Positions 30,285-42,010 are shown, counted from the stretch's first letter. The stretch: 64,000 nucleotides of DNA from Heligmosomoides polygyrus polygyrus (GCA_947396885.1 OX377206.1:3623634-3687633); one strand, 5' to 3'. Program-made: numbers and translations. The notes: a model not told the origin generated them from the letters alone.

Positions 30285-30495
30285 TATTATCCGATTTTTA
30301 TCCGATTTAATCCGAATCATTGCGTTTTTCAAAACCCCGGATCTTCGAATGATTCAGATGAAGGCAATTTTGAAAACCCCGGATCTTCAGATGATTCAGA
30401 TGAGGGCAATTTTCGACCGAGCCGGATTTCGGATAATCCGAAACCGGATAAATCCGGCCGGATATCCGAAAATGCATGATTCGGATCCCATGTCT
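30285..30495. repeat. TCCGGAT-type dispersed repeat, copy 3
   Basis: Two clear units of CCCCGGATCTTC(A/G)GATGATTCAG followed by an inverted half. It belongs with 4655, 27985 and 31680. Confidence 0.75.
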
Positions 30496-30524
30496 AATGG
30501 CTACTACTCGACGTTTACGAAAGG

Positions 30525-30590
30525 CCAGATGGACAGACGAACGGACAGACGGACAGACAGACGGACGGACAGACGGAAGGACAGACACAA
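30525..30590. repeat. GACGGACA microsatellite
   Basis: Imperfect tandem of GACGGACAGACA-like words. Confidence 0.85.
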
Positions 30591-30872
30591 CCGCTTACTC
30601 TTTTATATATAGTAGGATACTATAATGAAACTTTAATTTAAGCTTCAAACCTTTTTTAAGTCAAGTTCAGAGCACGACAGGGCCATTCCAGGTGTCACTC
30701 TTGCCTTACCAGCTCGCCCTGAAGCGGTACCATTTTTGCCATTTTCGGACCACCCAGTGGCCCGTAGCGGAAACGAAGAACAGTTCTGTCATCCTCGTCC
30801 GATGCTATACAAGACAATATAGGTCGCGTTGAGAATCTTAGGGGGAGTTCATGGGCCTCCCTTGTTAGGCCT

Positions 30873-31040
30873 CCTGGGGCCGGATTCATCAACCATTAAA
30901 CCCATGGGTATGCGGGGTATAAGGGGGTAGAGATAAGTTACGAGTCAGGCAGAGATAAGACAAGAGCCAGAGGCACAGGCTTCATCGTGGGTATCTCTAC
31001 CCCCTATACCCGTGAGTTAGTCGATGAATCCGGCTCCTGC
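30873..31040. mobile_element. Short MITE with inverted ends
   Basis: Left end GGGGCCGGATTCATCAACCA, right end the complement of TCGATGAATCCGGCTCC. Inner arms also match (GGGTATAAGGGGGTAGAGATA against 30990-31010 inverted). About 168 bp, no ORF. A weak relative of the inner arms is seen near 4520-4620. Confidence 0.75.
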
Positions 31041-31679
31041 GTACATCCCGTCGCGGCGATGTGTTTTGCGACGCGAGAAGATGTGGAGTTCTCAGCGCTC
31101 GTCACCTCGCTATCGCTCTGCAAGGGTGCGCGACGGCGACTCACCCAGGACCAACGCTAAACTCCGCGCGCGGCGCGAAAAAGTATGCCGTGCCCGCGAT
31201 AGGTGCGGGAAACCATCGCGCATGTAGGCCGCCACTGTCGCGGTGGAATCGTCATGAACTCAGCACTGCGATAGCATCGCGGCGATGGAAGTATGTCGCC
31301 GGCCTTAGGCTGGATAGACACCCAAGCCAATCGCGCCTTCCATATTTTCCATCCCTCCGAGATCAGTTCATTGGTACGTCTCTCTCGGAAGAAGAATAGT
31401 GGTACTAAGCTGGTTGGTGCCCGCTGCACATCGGCAAGCTATGTTAAAACGGGCAAATTAGAGTAGCTAGACCCCGGAGTTCCTTCCCTTGCCTATTTCT
31501 GTGCTCTCCTCCGCGTAAAAGGAGAAACCGTGTTTATGTAGGTACCTGTGCTCCGACACCCCTAACGGCGTGTCTCGCACTTGCGCGCTCGCGCGACCTT
31601 GCAACATCACTGGCCTACGGATTTTTTTGTAGGACTTGAAATACGCTAACATATAGGATTTGCTGCGTGCAGGTATGCT
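31041..31679. other. No gene seen; small dispersed repeat
   Basis: No gene is recognised. 31549-31608 (GTGCTCCGACACCCCTAACG, then a CTCGCACTTGCGCGC word) is the inverted counterpart of 35230-35285 and so is a short dispersed repeat. Confidence 0.5.
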
Positions 31680-32055
31680 TTGGATCCGAATGAATCATTT
31701 TCGGATACCCGATTAGAATAACCCGATCCGAATGATCCAAAAATCCGAGGTCCGCGAAATTGACCGTATCCGAGTAATTCAAAAATCGGGGTCTCCGAAA
31801 TTGTCGTTATCCGATCCATCCAAAAAAACCGGGGTCGTCAAAATAGCGTTCTCCGAATCATCAATTTATCCGAAGATTTGGTCGAATTCAATGCATTTAA
31901 TCAAAATCACTTTCGGATATCCGATTCGGATAACCCGATCCGAATCATCCAATAATCCGGGGTCCGCAAAATCGCCGTTATCCGAGTCATCCAAAAATCC
32001 GGGTTCCGCCAAAACAGCGTCATCTGAATCATCCAGTTATCCGAAGATTTACGAT
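31680..32055. repeat. TCCGGAT-type dispersed repeat, copy 4
   Basis: The longest array of this family in the window: repeated AATCATCCAAAAATCCGGGG and GCGTTATCCGA with TTTCGGATATCCGATTCGGA blocks. Confidence 0.8.
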
Positions 32056-32397
32056 CGGTTCCAATGTATACCGTCAGTAACGCCATTGGTTTGTGCTGCG
32101 CAGTACTTCTGCCCTCAAGTTTCTCCTCCGCAACCGTTCTCATTCTAAACAGCTTGCGTCCCGGATGTCGTTGACACGCCTTCCAAATCCGGACACCAGG
32201 TTTCCCTCACTCATTTCTTCTTTCTGGATCTAATGCTGGCCCGCCTTTACTGGTCTTCCCCTCCCCGCCCCCCTTCCTGGTCCCAACTCCTGGCCCACTT
32301 CCTTGTTTTCCAAGCGACCGCTCGTCACATGACGTCGGTATCACCTCTTCTGACTCCAGGTGCTTGTTGCGCGACAAAGAGGATCTGTCTTCTGGAT

Positions 32398-32830
32398 CAA
32401 GGCGCTAAGAAAGGCTCGCAGTTGCCACTGTGTAGAACAGGAGGAAGCTACGCTTCCTCTGCTGCAACAACATCCCATGTTGAACGGCAAACGTTGCCCG
32501 CGGGAGGTACGCAGAGGCGTGCCTTGCGCGGGTAAGATTTTCTGTTCAACACAGGATAATTCTGAATTCTTGATTCTTCCTCTGCTGCAACAATATCCCA
32601 TGTACAATTCTAATGCGATCGCCCTTCGTAGAACGACGGTGTCTCCTCTTCTGACTCCAGAGGTTCTGCGACGAAGGGAACCTGTCTTATGGATCCAGGC
32701 GCTCAGAAAAAGCTCGCAGTTACCGTTGTGTAAAGCGGGAGGAAGCTGCGCTTCCTCTGCTGCAATAACATCCACGTTGAACGGCAAACGTTGCCCGCGC
32801 GAGGTACGCAGCGACGTTGCATGGGGTTCC
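32398..32830. repeat. Direct repeat pair of about 140 bp
   Basis: 32398-32535 and 32695-32828 share GGCGCT(A/C)AGAAA, CTCGCAGTT, GGAGGAAGCT, GCTTCCTCTGCTGCAA and GTTGAACGGCAAACGTTGCC with few differences. A third partial unit lies between them at 32575-32600. The open frames through it do not resemble any known protein. Confidence 0.75.
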
Positions 32831-33047
32831 ACAAGAACGCGTTTCTTCCATGAGGTAGGTGTCTCAGGCAGGTTTCTAACCTCCGTGAGATACGCCTCAT
32901 CATCTACAGGGCGGGCAGCTAACTCAATTATATAGTGGTAGATAGATAGATTCCAAAACCAAGTGCAATCGCATAGGGTGCACCAGCCCGCTAACTACCA
33001 AAATAGTTGTTCATAGTTCCACCGACGCCTTCGGTTCTGTTAGCTTA

Positions 33048-33254
33048 ACTGGTTCCATGCTGATATCAGCGGCCAGCTCATCCCGGATACGGGTGGGTGC
33101 TGATCGGTCCCACGAGGTGTGGATGTTGCGTTCGATCAAACGGCGCCGGTGGTGTAATGGCGTAGAGCATTCTCGCCCGGTTAGTGGGAGGTGCGGGGTT
33201 CGAGTCCCGCCTGGCGCTAGAAGTTTTGATCGCAACAAAACATCGTTATGACGG
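33048..33254 (+). repeat. tRNA-derived SINE-like element, copy 2
   Basis: Second copy of the 148-353 element, better preserved. The A box TGGTGTAATGG (33150-33160) and B box GGTTCGAGTCC (33197-33207) fit the Pol III consensus exactly. The acceptor-like stem GGCGCCG/TGGCGCT can pair but the T arm is one base too long for a normal tRNA. A leader of about 100 bp and a tail of about 35 bp are shared with copy 1. Confidence 0.7.
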
Positions 33255-34090
33255 TTCTGTTATTTATAGAAGTTCCCGTGTGGCAGTCGCACCGTCTAAT
33301 ATACGCACCATGGATGGCGTCTTCGGCACGTCTTCTGAATCTCCAGGCACATTGGACGATGTCTTCGGCACGTCTTCTGAGACGTCTGGCTATTTTCCGC
33401 TATTTTATTGCTAATTTTCCCCCTATTTCTTTCTCCCCCAATTTTCCTCCTATTTTATGGCAAATTTCTGCTGCGATGGATGGTATGACTCATCGGCTAG
33501 CGGCTTATTATACAGTGTTATTTATTTATTGCTATTTTGAACCACACACTAAGAGGAGAACTTCGCAGGAGGAACAAATCAAATTGGCTATTGAAATAGA
33601 ATTAGGTGAAAATCTATACGTAAAAGTATTTAGATAATTATTGTATCATTATTTATTAAAATCAAAATTATTTTTATAGCTCTTCAATATCATAAAATAC
33701 AATGTAACAACAATTTCGAACAAAGGACAACAACATCATCTAGAACAACGACAGCTAACAATAACTTAAATATGCTTTGTTTCGCCTCTATCTTCATAAA
33801 AAAACATGTTTATAATTAGTTACCCCGAGGCTCATCAGTGAAGAAGGTAACTAATTAATTTAGTTGCTAGTACTGTATTGGGCGAAATATCACCACCTAT
33901 ATAAAAAGAGTTAGAGTTTGTCCGTGGAGTGATCTAACCTGAGTGAGATACGCCTCATCATCTACAGCGGGGGCAAAGTTTGCTATTGAACGTGAGATGT
34001 TGCTGCAGCAGGAGAAACGCAACCCTTTACTGCTTAACACAACACCTCCTACGCGCGTTTCTGAGCGTCCAGATTCAGAAGCCGACTTCG
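33255..34090. other. No gene seen
   Basis: 33300-33390 contains two GACGTC-type units (GATG(G)CGTCTTCGGCACGTCT). The rest is AT-rich without recognisable content. ATACGCCTCATCATCTACAG at 33951-33970 repeats 32891-32910. Confidence 0.4.
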
Positions 34091-34099
34091 TGCCATTAG

Positions 34100-34940
34100 C
34101 TTGAGAAGACTACTAGAGAGGTAAGGGTAGAAGGGGAACTTTGAGCGGTGGAGAACCGACGGCGATCAGGAGGCAGCGACCAGGAGGTGCATCGTGATGG
34201 TCGGTGGGGAGAGCAATGAAGCAGGCCATGAGGTGGAACCAAGAAGATTTTAGGCAATATGTAGGATCATTAGGGAGTTACCAATCAGGGGAAGGGGGAC
34301 GTTAAGGAGGGTCAGCAAGGGGATCCGTTACCATTAAGAGACCGGATTTAGAAGATGTGACACCGGTGTCACACAATGGGCGTTCGCTAGCCGTCGTCGT
34401 GTTGTGAGCGTGGGAGACCTACTTAATTGGGGTAGAGTAGTAGGGAGGATTCCGAGGGAGGAAGGAGGACTATACCTTGAAGAAGGGGCCTGGAGGCGGC
34501 ACCAGGACGGGAACACAAGAAGGGAGCCGTAAGGGAATTCATACGGAGAGCAAGGAATCTGCCATATGCATAGTCTCTTCATGCTCGACACAGCGGCGAC
34601 GGCGCGGTCCTGTGCTTCTGGATCCAGAAAACAGGCGCCCTACGTCACGCAGCAAGAATTTCCTGATTCTGAATACGTGTCACCAACCGTACCGTGAACA
34701 TGGGAGGACCACTAAAGGGGTGGTGGAGAAGGGCGGTAAGGGGGACCTCTATGGTGGACCAGGAGAGCGACCAGGAAGGAAAGGAAGAACCAGGATGAGG
34801 GGCCAGGACGGGAAACCAGCAAGAAGAGACCAGTAGGGGGTCAATAGTGGAAACAAAGAAGTGGGCCAGTAGTTGGGATCAGGAAGGTGGGGGACTAAAG
34901 AGGAGAGGGGAAGACCTGTAAAGGCGGACCAGCAATTAGA
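34100..34940. repeat. Purine-rich degenerate minisatellite
   Basis: A+G-rich sequence with drifting words such as GACCAGGA, GACCAGTAGGGG and ACCAGGAAGG. It looks like an old, opposite-strand version of the array at 26370-27610. Open frames here are not credible genes. Confidence 0.55.
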
Positions 34941-35346
34941 TCCAGTAAGAATAAACGAGTGAGGGGGAACCTGGCTTCGGAAGACATGTCAACGATGTCT
35001 GGAAACGCTAGCTGTTGAGCATGAGAACGGTTGCGGAGGAGCAGCCTGAAGGACAGAAGTACTGCGCAGCATAAACCAATGACGTTAATGGCCGGTCCGG
35101 AGAGAATGCCTATGATGAATGCACGGAAGTGATGAAGGGCTTGATAACGATAAGGCACGCACCAAGTCCTAGATGCTAGCGAATTTTATGTTTTACAAAA
35201 ACTACATTCCATAGGTCAGTGATGCTACGAAGTCGCGCGAAGCGCGCAAGTGCGAGACACGCCGTTAGGCGTGTCGGAGCACTTGTTTTAAAAAAATTGT
35301 TTTAACTTGTACTAGCAACTAAATTTTACAATTGAAAAATACAGGT

Positions 35347-35546
35347 NNNNNNNNNNNNNNNNNNNNNNNNNNNNNNNNNNNNNNNNNNNNNNNNNNNNNN
35401 NNNNNNNNNNNNNNNNNNNNNNNNNNNNNNNNNNNNNNNNNNNNNNNNNNNNNNNNNNNNNNNNNNNNNNNNNNNNNNNNNNNNNNNNNNNNNNNNNNNN
35501 NNNNNNNNNNNNNNNNNNNNNNNNNNNNNNNNNNNNNNNNNNNNNN
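35347..35546. other. Assembly gap (200 N)
   Basis: Exactly 200 N residues, a conventional placeholder for a gap of unknown size. It lies about 0.9 kb before the first recognised exon of the SecA-like gene, so an upstream exon could be hidden. Confidence 0.99.
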
Positions 35547-35840
35547 CCATACGAAGGAATGAATTCCCCGAAAAAGCAGTTGAACAACGCAGGACTGGAA
35601 AAAGACGGCAGAGCCAAGCGCTGGCGAAGCGAAGGTTAAAATGATTCTCGGGGCTTTCATGTACACAACAATGCAGACACAAATCAACGATACAGTCCAG
35701 TGCTTAAAGCTTGGAAAAACGAGAAATGGCTGCGCCTGAATTGCAACATTCCTAACTCTAGCTCTAACTTCTTCCTTGCGGCGCGAGCGTGTCCGATTGG
35801 AGCGCGCTAGTCACTGTGCCCGAATAGCAACAGTGTGTCG

Positions 35841-36345
35841 CGGGGGTCGAGCGTTCTATCCCCTCATCCCCCTGGCCCGCCCACCCCCAACCCCCTGCGA
35901 TTGCTCGAGAGTCTAGTGGCTGCCTTACGAGATAGTGGAGACGCAGACATTTGCCACGCCTCTGTTTAAAGGGCGGGGGATAGAACGCCACTCCGCCGTG
36001 TGTCGCGAGCCTCCAACAGGATAGCAACACACTGTTGCTGTTGCAACAGAATAGCAACCGCTGTTTCTGTTGGCAACCGCAGTTGCTATTCTGTTGAAGG
36101 AGGCGTGGTTGAGTGGAGGCTGTTCGGCTCGTCGAACCCGAATGTCCGAGCGGGAGTGGATGTCCGGGTGCGGGAAGTGCGCCACAGACGGCGGCGCGGC
36201 GTTCTATCTCCGCTCTTTATAAAGAGGCGTGGCAAATGTCTGCGTCTCCACTATCTCGTAAGGCAGCCACTGGACTCTCGAGCAAGCCTAGGTAGTTGGG
36301 AGTGGGCGGGCCAGGGGGACGAGAGATAGAACGCTCGACCCCCCG
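35841..36345. mobile_element. MITE with 150-bp terminal inverted repeats
   Basis: Left end CGGGGGTCGAGCGTTCTATC, right end the complement of GATAGAACGCTCGACCCCCC. Inner arms also match (CTGCCTTACGAGATAGTGGA at 35912-35931 inverted at 36250-36269). The centre holds CAACAGAATAGCAACCGCTG and similar words. About 505 bp without transposase. It ends 95 bp before the first SecA-like exon. Confidence 0.85.
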
Positions 36346-36440
36346 AGTATAGCATACGCCTTACCAGTTATGACGTTGGTGCACCGTAGCACTTGTGACG
36401 TTGAATTCTACAGGCATAGGATAACACATGTGAAATTTAG

Positions 36441-36640
36441 GTGATGCTGAAGGCGATTCGAGAGTATTACGTGTGCACACTGACTGAAATAGTTCTCGGG
36501 ACCACTCTGGCGCATATCACAGAGCTGTGTTGCAGTAGAAACAACGAATTTCTTTCAATGGCTAGATCTTTTGAAGAGGCTCCTCTAAATTCGAATTTAT
36601 GGATGACGCCCACGCTTCTCAATGCAGATACAAATCAGAG
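36441..36640 (+). CDS. SecA-like gene, exon 1 or first visible exon
   Basis: Codes for about 66 residues (MLKAIREYYVCTLTEIVLG at the start). The left edge is either the ATG at 36444, just after an in-frame TAG, or a splice acceptor (AATTTAG before 36441), which would mean more exons upstream. The right edge is a donor (CAGAG then GTTAGA) leaving two bases of a codon. The next exon supplies the third base and makes Arg, so phase is kept. The segment is probably helical and has no known domain that I recognise. Confidence 0.6.
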
Positions 36641-36890
36641 GTTAGAATTCTATGAATATTACTTCGCAACAATGTTTTTTTTATGTAATCAAACCAAAAG
36701 ATAGTGGGTGATTACCTGCATGTTCAGCCCTTAGGATGCATGCTGTTAAATAAAAACTGCATGATCCCTCAGACACTGGAGCCATTTTAGGGGTTACCCT
36801 GTATTCTAGAAGTTAGCAAAAATGTAAACAGCTTGAGTTTACTCCGATTTTTTAGTAGTTCTGATAAGTATGAAATTTGTGTTTTTTCAG

Positions 36891-37531
36891 AATAGTAGAG
36901 ACGCGAAGGTTGAAAATTCTGGCAGAACTACTCGCCCAGCAACCAGGAAAGCATAGACAGATTCTGGCGAAGTTACGGAAGCTCCTCAATCAAATTGTTT
37001 TCCACTTCTCCAAGGAACAACCCGAGAAGGAACTCGTTCGGCTAATCATCAACTGGTTCAAGTCTGGAGAAATGTGCATCGAACACTATAGAACGTGGAG
37101 GGCCCTTACTGAAGAAGGATCATTCAGCCTCAGCGATATCAGAAAAGCAAACTGGTTCGAAAACTCCGAAAACTCTTTTTTCACCAACTTCAAGATAGCC
37201 TTAAAGGAGCTGCCCGTGAAAGATCTTTGTCAAGAAAGCTACAAGCAATTGTGGCAGTTCTTATCAAACCTAGCCTCCAAGACAGAACCCACCAAGGAAC
37301 GGACTGGAATTCGCCTGCGGTTATTTTCGAAACTGTTCTTCCTTAGTGACGTCAGACCAAAGCTGGAGACTTTTCTGCGAGACAATCCCTCCACCTTCGA
37401 AGTTAACATCTACGCTGAATATGCAATTATTCTCGACTGTAATCTTGAAAACTTCACATGGCATGGAATTAATCTGTCTTTGGCTGCGGAGAAAATCATT
37501 GTTCGAAAGGAGTGCGAGATTAACGTGTCCG
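36891..37531 (+). CDS. SecA-like gene, exon 2
   Basis: Follows a strong acceptor (GTTTTTTCAG) and ends at donor GGTAGGTTT after GTGTCC G, phase 1. It encodes about 214 residues beginning IVETRRLKILAELL, largely helical, and ending in WHGINLSLAAEKIIVRKECE then INVSG. That end looks like the strand-rich lead-in to the glycine-rich collagen-like segment at the start of the next exon. The reading frame is open across the exon and closes soon after the donor, as expected. A LINE tail begins within about ten bases of the donor. Confidence 0.8.
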
Positions 37532-37539
37532 GTAGGTTT

Positions 37540-38945
37540 ATTTATTTGCTATTCATTTATTTATTTATTTTAAGGCACGGATGGGAGTCACATGCGGTTA
37601 GATTGTAACAATAAAACGCTAAAGTAAGTATAGAGAGCAGGTATCGGAGCAACAAAACAAACAAAACGAAATAGGCTTAACGAAACCTTAGTGCAATTAG
37701 TCGTTTCAAAGAAGACAGTGGCATGTTACCAATGTTCTTATTCTCAGAAAGCAAGATGTTGAACTCCCTGATGTTCCTGTAAATGAGGAAACTTGACCTT
37801 ACTTTCGACCTTGAAAATGGAAAGTAGAGTCAGAGATGCCCTCTTCTGTTGGTTCTCAAAGGAGTACCAAAAAACCCAATTGGGTCAATGGAAAGCCTTC
37901 CATTCAGAATTTTGGACAACGTAACTAAATCCGCTCTGATTCGTCTAGTCTGAAGGCTGGGCAAACTAAGCAACTTATCCCTGTCAGAACCACTCGGAAT
38001 ATTGTCATAACTGAGGCCTCGACATCTCAGAAAAATTTACGAGTGAAGTTATTCTGAACACTTTCGAGGAGTTTTATGTCCATCCTTCGACAGAGACTGA
38101 AAACTGAAACACCGCATTCTACAGTGGGTCTTACGTAACATTTGTAAGCTCTCACAAGAGCAGGTTCGTCTTTGGTTTCCAGTATCTTAGGCAAATTGTA
38201 AATTCGGTAGTTAGTCTTCTTCACAAGTGCTTTATAATGCTGTTCAAAGTTTAGGTTACTGGAAAAATGGAAACCTAAGTCTCGGATACTAGTAAGTCGC
38301 CTTAAAACTGATCCATTAAGTGTGTAGGTTGGGCGATGACTTGATATTTTGACTATAGCACGAGACAATGCGATTTTTCAGTCGAAAGATGTAGTTTCCC
38401 GGCGTGTTCCCATTTCTCTACAAAATTTATAGCTGCTTGGACATCACAGGAGGCTTCTTGATTTTCAGCTTCTTGGTAAACATTTATGTCGTTCGAGTAC
38501 ATTTTACAAGAAACTCCAAACGTTTGAACCGAATCGGGAACCTTATACGTATACAAACGAAAAAATAATGGTGAGAGTACCCCACCCTGTAGAACCCCAC
38601 TGGAGGCAGAATACACAGGTGAGTACTCACCTCCTACTCCGACCTAATAAATCCTGCCTGAAAGAAAACTCTTTGTCCACGTTACAATCATAGGATGTAT
38701 ACATACTCTTCCCATTTTGTACAATAATTTTTCCGTAGGAACCTTGTCGAAAGCTTTTGAAAAGTCGAAAAACACTGTGTCTGTGTGTTTTCTACGGTCT
38801 ATAGATTTAGTCCAGTCATTTAGTGAAGAAAGAACGTCTGCTTCCACCAAGCGTTGCTTCAAAAAACCAAACTGGTACTTATAGATGATGCTATGCTCCT
38901 CAATATGACTTTTATAATGCTTTACAAAAGTATTCTAAAATCACT
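37540..38945 (-). mobile_element. CR1/jockey-like LINE, 5'-truncated
   Basis: On the minus strand the RT domain is readable in pieces: DFSKAFDKVPTEKLL, SGVLQGGVLSPLFF, then a degenerate active-site box (MYSND in place of YADD), RDLGFHFSSNLNF and YVRPTVECGVSVF, followed by the C-terminal tail near 37700-37900. Frameshifts separate the parts at about 38360 and 38630. An AAAT-type microsatellite tail sits at 37540-37580, immediately after the splice donor of exon 2. It is antisense to the host gene and inactive. Confidence 0.85.
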
Positions 38946-38980
38946 ACTACAAATACAAATAGATGTTGACCTTTTGTAAC

Positions 38981-39087
38981 TGTTACAACTGGCAGACGCA
39001 CTGGTTTGTTGCAGAAGAAGAACGAATACAACCAACCTCACCAGAGGTCTTTTATACCACTGGCGAGTATCACAATGATCTCTAACA
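38981..39087 (-). repeat. Ty3-type element 3' LTR
   Basis: 107 bp, TGTTA..TAACA ends. It shares TATAAAAGACCTCTGGTGAG and the GCGTCTGCCA word with the other LTR when read on the minus strand. Confidence 0.85.
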
Positions 39088-39974
39088 CCTCCCTCCTAAG
39101 ACGAACAACGGAGGCGTAAGTCTTCTTCGTAGGATCCATATTGAGTTTCTTCGGTGCACGTCTATTTCTGTTTGATCGCGATGGAGCCAGGGTACTTAAA
39201 TCTGTTGGTGCCCGTATATCTGTTTGAGTATTATTAACTTGTGTTGGTAATCCTACCTGGACAGCCTCTTGAATATCGGTAGGAACGTTTTCGACTGATG
39301 CTGATTCTTGGCAGTGAGTAGCCTGTTGGGTCTGGCAAGGAAGGAGTGGTAAGTCGTCGAGAGACGGGGTCGCTTTAGAGTGCTTGTCATTTTTCTCAGC
39401 TGATTCGCTTGTCTTTTCCATATTTGACCTTGAATCATGATGTCGTAAACACATCGACCGTGTTTCTTGATTACCTGCCCGACAGTCCATTTCGGACTTC
39501 CTTCTCTGTAATCGCCCACTCAATCAAGGTATCTAGGTTCGAGTATTCTCGTTCGATCAGTGTGGAAGGTAGTCGTAGAGCTGTCATGCCAAGATCAATC
39601 AAGATCATCATCGAACCTTTATTCGGCTTACGTTTCAGCGTAACCGCCTTTTTCAGAGCTTGGAAAAGACAAGGGGAGTTAGAGAAATTACCCTTCAAAG
39701 AGTCATTTCAAGTTTCAGCCATATCAGAAGCTAAAGGGTGAAAGAGATAAACCGTGAGGAAGCCAGCCCAACTGACCTTATGTAAACAGCCGAAAGGCTG
39801 TTGAGTTACCCTTCGGATGGAGACAAATGTGGGTGAATGGGGTCCTTCCTTTGGGTCAGCTCCTCAGCGACCTTCTGGCTGGCGCCCTCTGGGGTCAAGT
39901 CCACAGAGGTCGGCAAATGGAGCCATCTCCTACGGCCACCCGTTCCTACTTCCTATTGATTGCGAGGTTCTTGG

Positions 39975-42010
39975 ACGCAATCCACAGCGCCTCCAGGGCC
40001 TTGCTCGCTGCGATGTTGACCTCGCGAGCTAGGATCGTCACCGCCACTCAAATCACAGTGCCAATATAACTTCGCAGCCTGTGCTGCTCCAAGGGTGTGG
40101 CGACTTTGCACCTAATGACTGCATCCACATGCTCCTTCACTCTTACCCAAAGTCGTCTGCCCGTCTCACCAATGTATTCCTCCTTCCATTCAATGCAAGT
40201 TCTGAGGTATACTGCCCCTAAAACCCTACAGTCGCCTTCCCTGCCGAAGGGCAGACCACGCTGGAGGTCGTTTCACAAGCACAGTCATAAAGACGGTTCC
40301 TCACCAGTTGCGCCTTGAGATTAGCCGGAGTACCTCCACGACCCTAACGATGTCACCCAGGTCAGCCTTTCAAACGCATTCTCGTACTTGAGCGCTGAGA
40401 GACTCCGAAATGAGACATACCGTGAAAGCGATTTGACCACGCAATTGTGCCCTGTGTATGAGTGCTAGTGCCCGTGGTTGACGGCCTTTGGGCATGTTGT
40501 TTGCAAAATACCTGTTCGATAAGGCAATGCGAGATGCCACTTCCCTAGATGAGGACTTGAACTCGCTGTTCGTGGACACAAGGGCAGGTGTTTGGAACAT
40601 ATTCGGTATAGCTAGCACCGGAGCTAAACGGTAACCCATTTCTGACCTCCGACCTGCCTCTAGTACTGATTGGACCATTTGAATATTTTGCATTGAAGGC
40701 ACTCCTGGAGCTCCTTTGTCTCCTGGAGCTTATCCAAAAGGGCACAGGTGTTAGGAAGGTGAGCTGGAATGAACCGTAGTAGCTGCGTAAGAGCCAAGTT
40801 CAGCAGCCAAGAGATACGGTCTGCAGGACCACCAATGCCACTTATGATAGGCCTAACCTTATTCAGCGAAGGGTTGCTAAGGGCATCACGTGATGGCGAC
40901 TTATGGGCCTTGATAAGGACATGCAAGACCGAGCAGACGGGCTCACACTTCAGCGGCGCTGTAATGCTTCTAGGGAGGTTTGCTGACTTTGCAACCTCAA
41001 CCCACTTCCGTTCTAGACGTCAGAACTGTTTATTAAATTTTTCAGGAGTAGGCTGACAGTAGACAGTACTGTCCTGTAGGTGGAGTATGGTAATACTCCT
41101 ATCAAGTTCTTGTGGTAGCACCACAAACTCGCTTCCCTTATCAGTAACGCCCACTTTAATTGCTTCTGAAGCCTTCAAGTTCCGGATCTCTCTCAGACCC
41201 CTCTTCCAATCAGCTGCGAGATTTGGAGGCATCAGCCCTGCAATGTTTCTCTGCAGAACTGTGAGTAGGGAGGTAGCCAATATGCGGGACTTCTTATCGA
41301 TCGCCCAATTTGACTCCTGCGCACAGAGAAACTAACTAAGGCAAGGCGGAGGCGAAATTGCCGCGATGTTTGCGGTACCCAGCTGATCGCCTTGCGCAAC
41401 GATTTTTGCCCTGCAGCGCAATTGATCCCGTAGCCTCTACAGGCCTAAGCCTACAAATTCACGCGCTACGCCATGCGACAAACGCTGCCTAAGTGCGAAA
41501 CTGTGGCCCACCTCCAGTGCGGCAAGTGGCTCGCGCGACACAAAGACGTCGCCTAAGACAGTGACCCTCTGGAAGCGCTTACCACCCACCCTGACCGAGA
41601 ACAGAACAGGTGATATGGGTCGAGGGGTTGCTCTGCTCGCAGTTGCTCTTTCCACCCGCTAACTCCTGAAACTTTCGCTGCAACTTTACTTGAACTCTAG
41701 AACAGATAAGATCATAAATTCTTCTCGACTCACCCATTCTCTTCCAAAGAACGTTCGGCAGAAAACGCTCGCAGCATATCTCTTTCGACACTCACTTGTT
41801 CAACACTCTATACACATCATTCTGCTTGCTCCTAATCGCCATCTTCGAGATATGCAGTTCGGTCTTCTTAATCTGCTTGTGTCCTCCGTGCAGCCGCATA
41901 ACTTGTGCAATTCCTTTCCGCGAATGAAACAAGGAATCACGCCGTGTTGCAGGCACTGCTTGAGAAAGTGGGTGCCTTGTCTGGCTAAGATATTTCTATC
42001 TTAGAGACAA
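39975..42010 (-). mobile_element. Penelope-like element (RT plus GIY-YIG), decayed
   Basis: On the minus strand: an N-terminal scrap (FLKQCLQHGVIPCF, near 41960), then RGLREIRNLKASEAIKVGV and DKGSEFVVLP (41020-41280), an RT portion with LIKAHKSPS and VRPIISGIGGPADRISWLL (40660-40926), and a GIY-YIG endonuclease signature EYIGETGRRLWVRVKEH (40130-40180) followed by KALEALWIASKNLAINRK near 39970-40010. This order, RT followed by GIY-YIG, defines Penelope-like elements. Frameshifts and stops break it in several places. Confidence 0.85.

Noticed and set aside
35312..35687. Open frames across the N run
   Set aside because: They are artefacts of the assembly gap.
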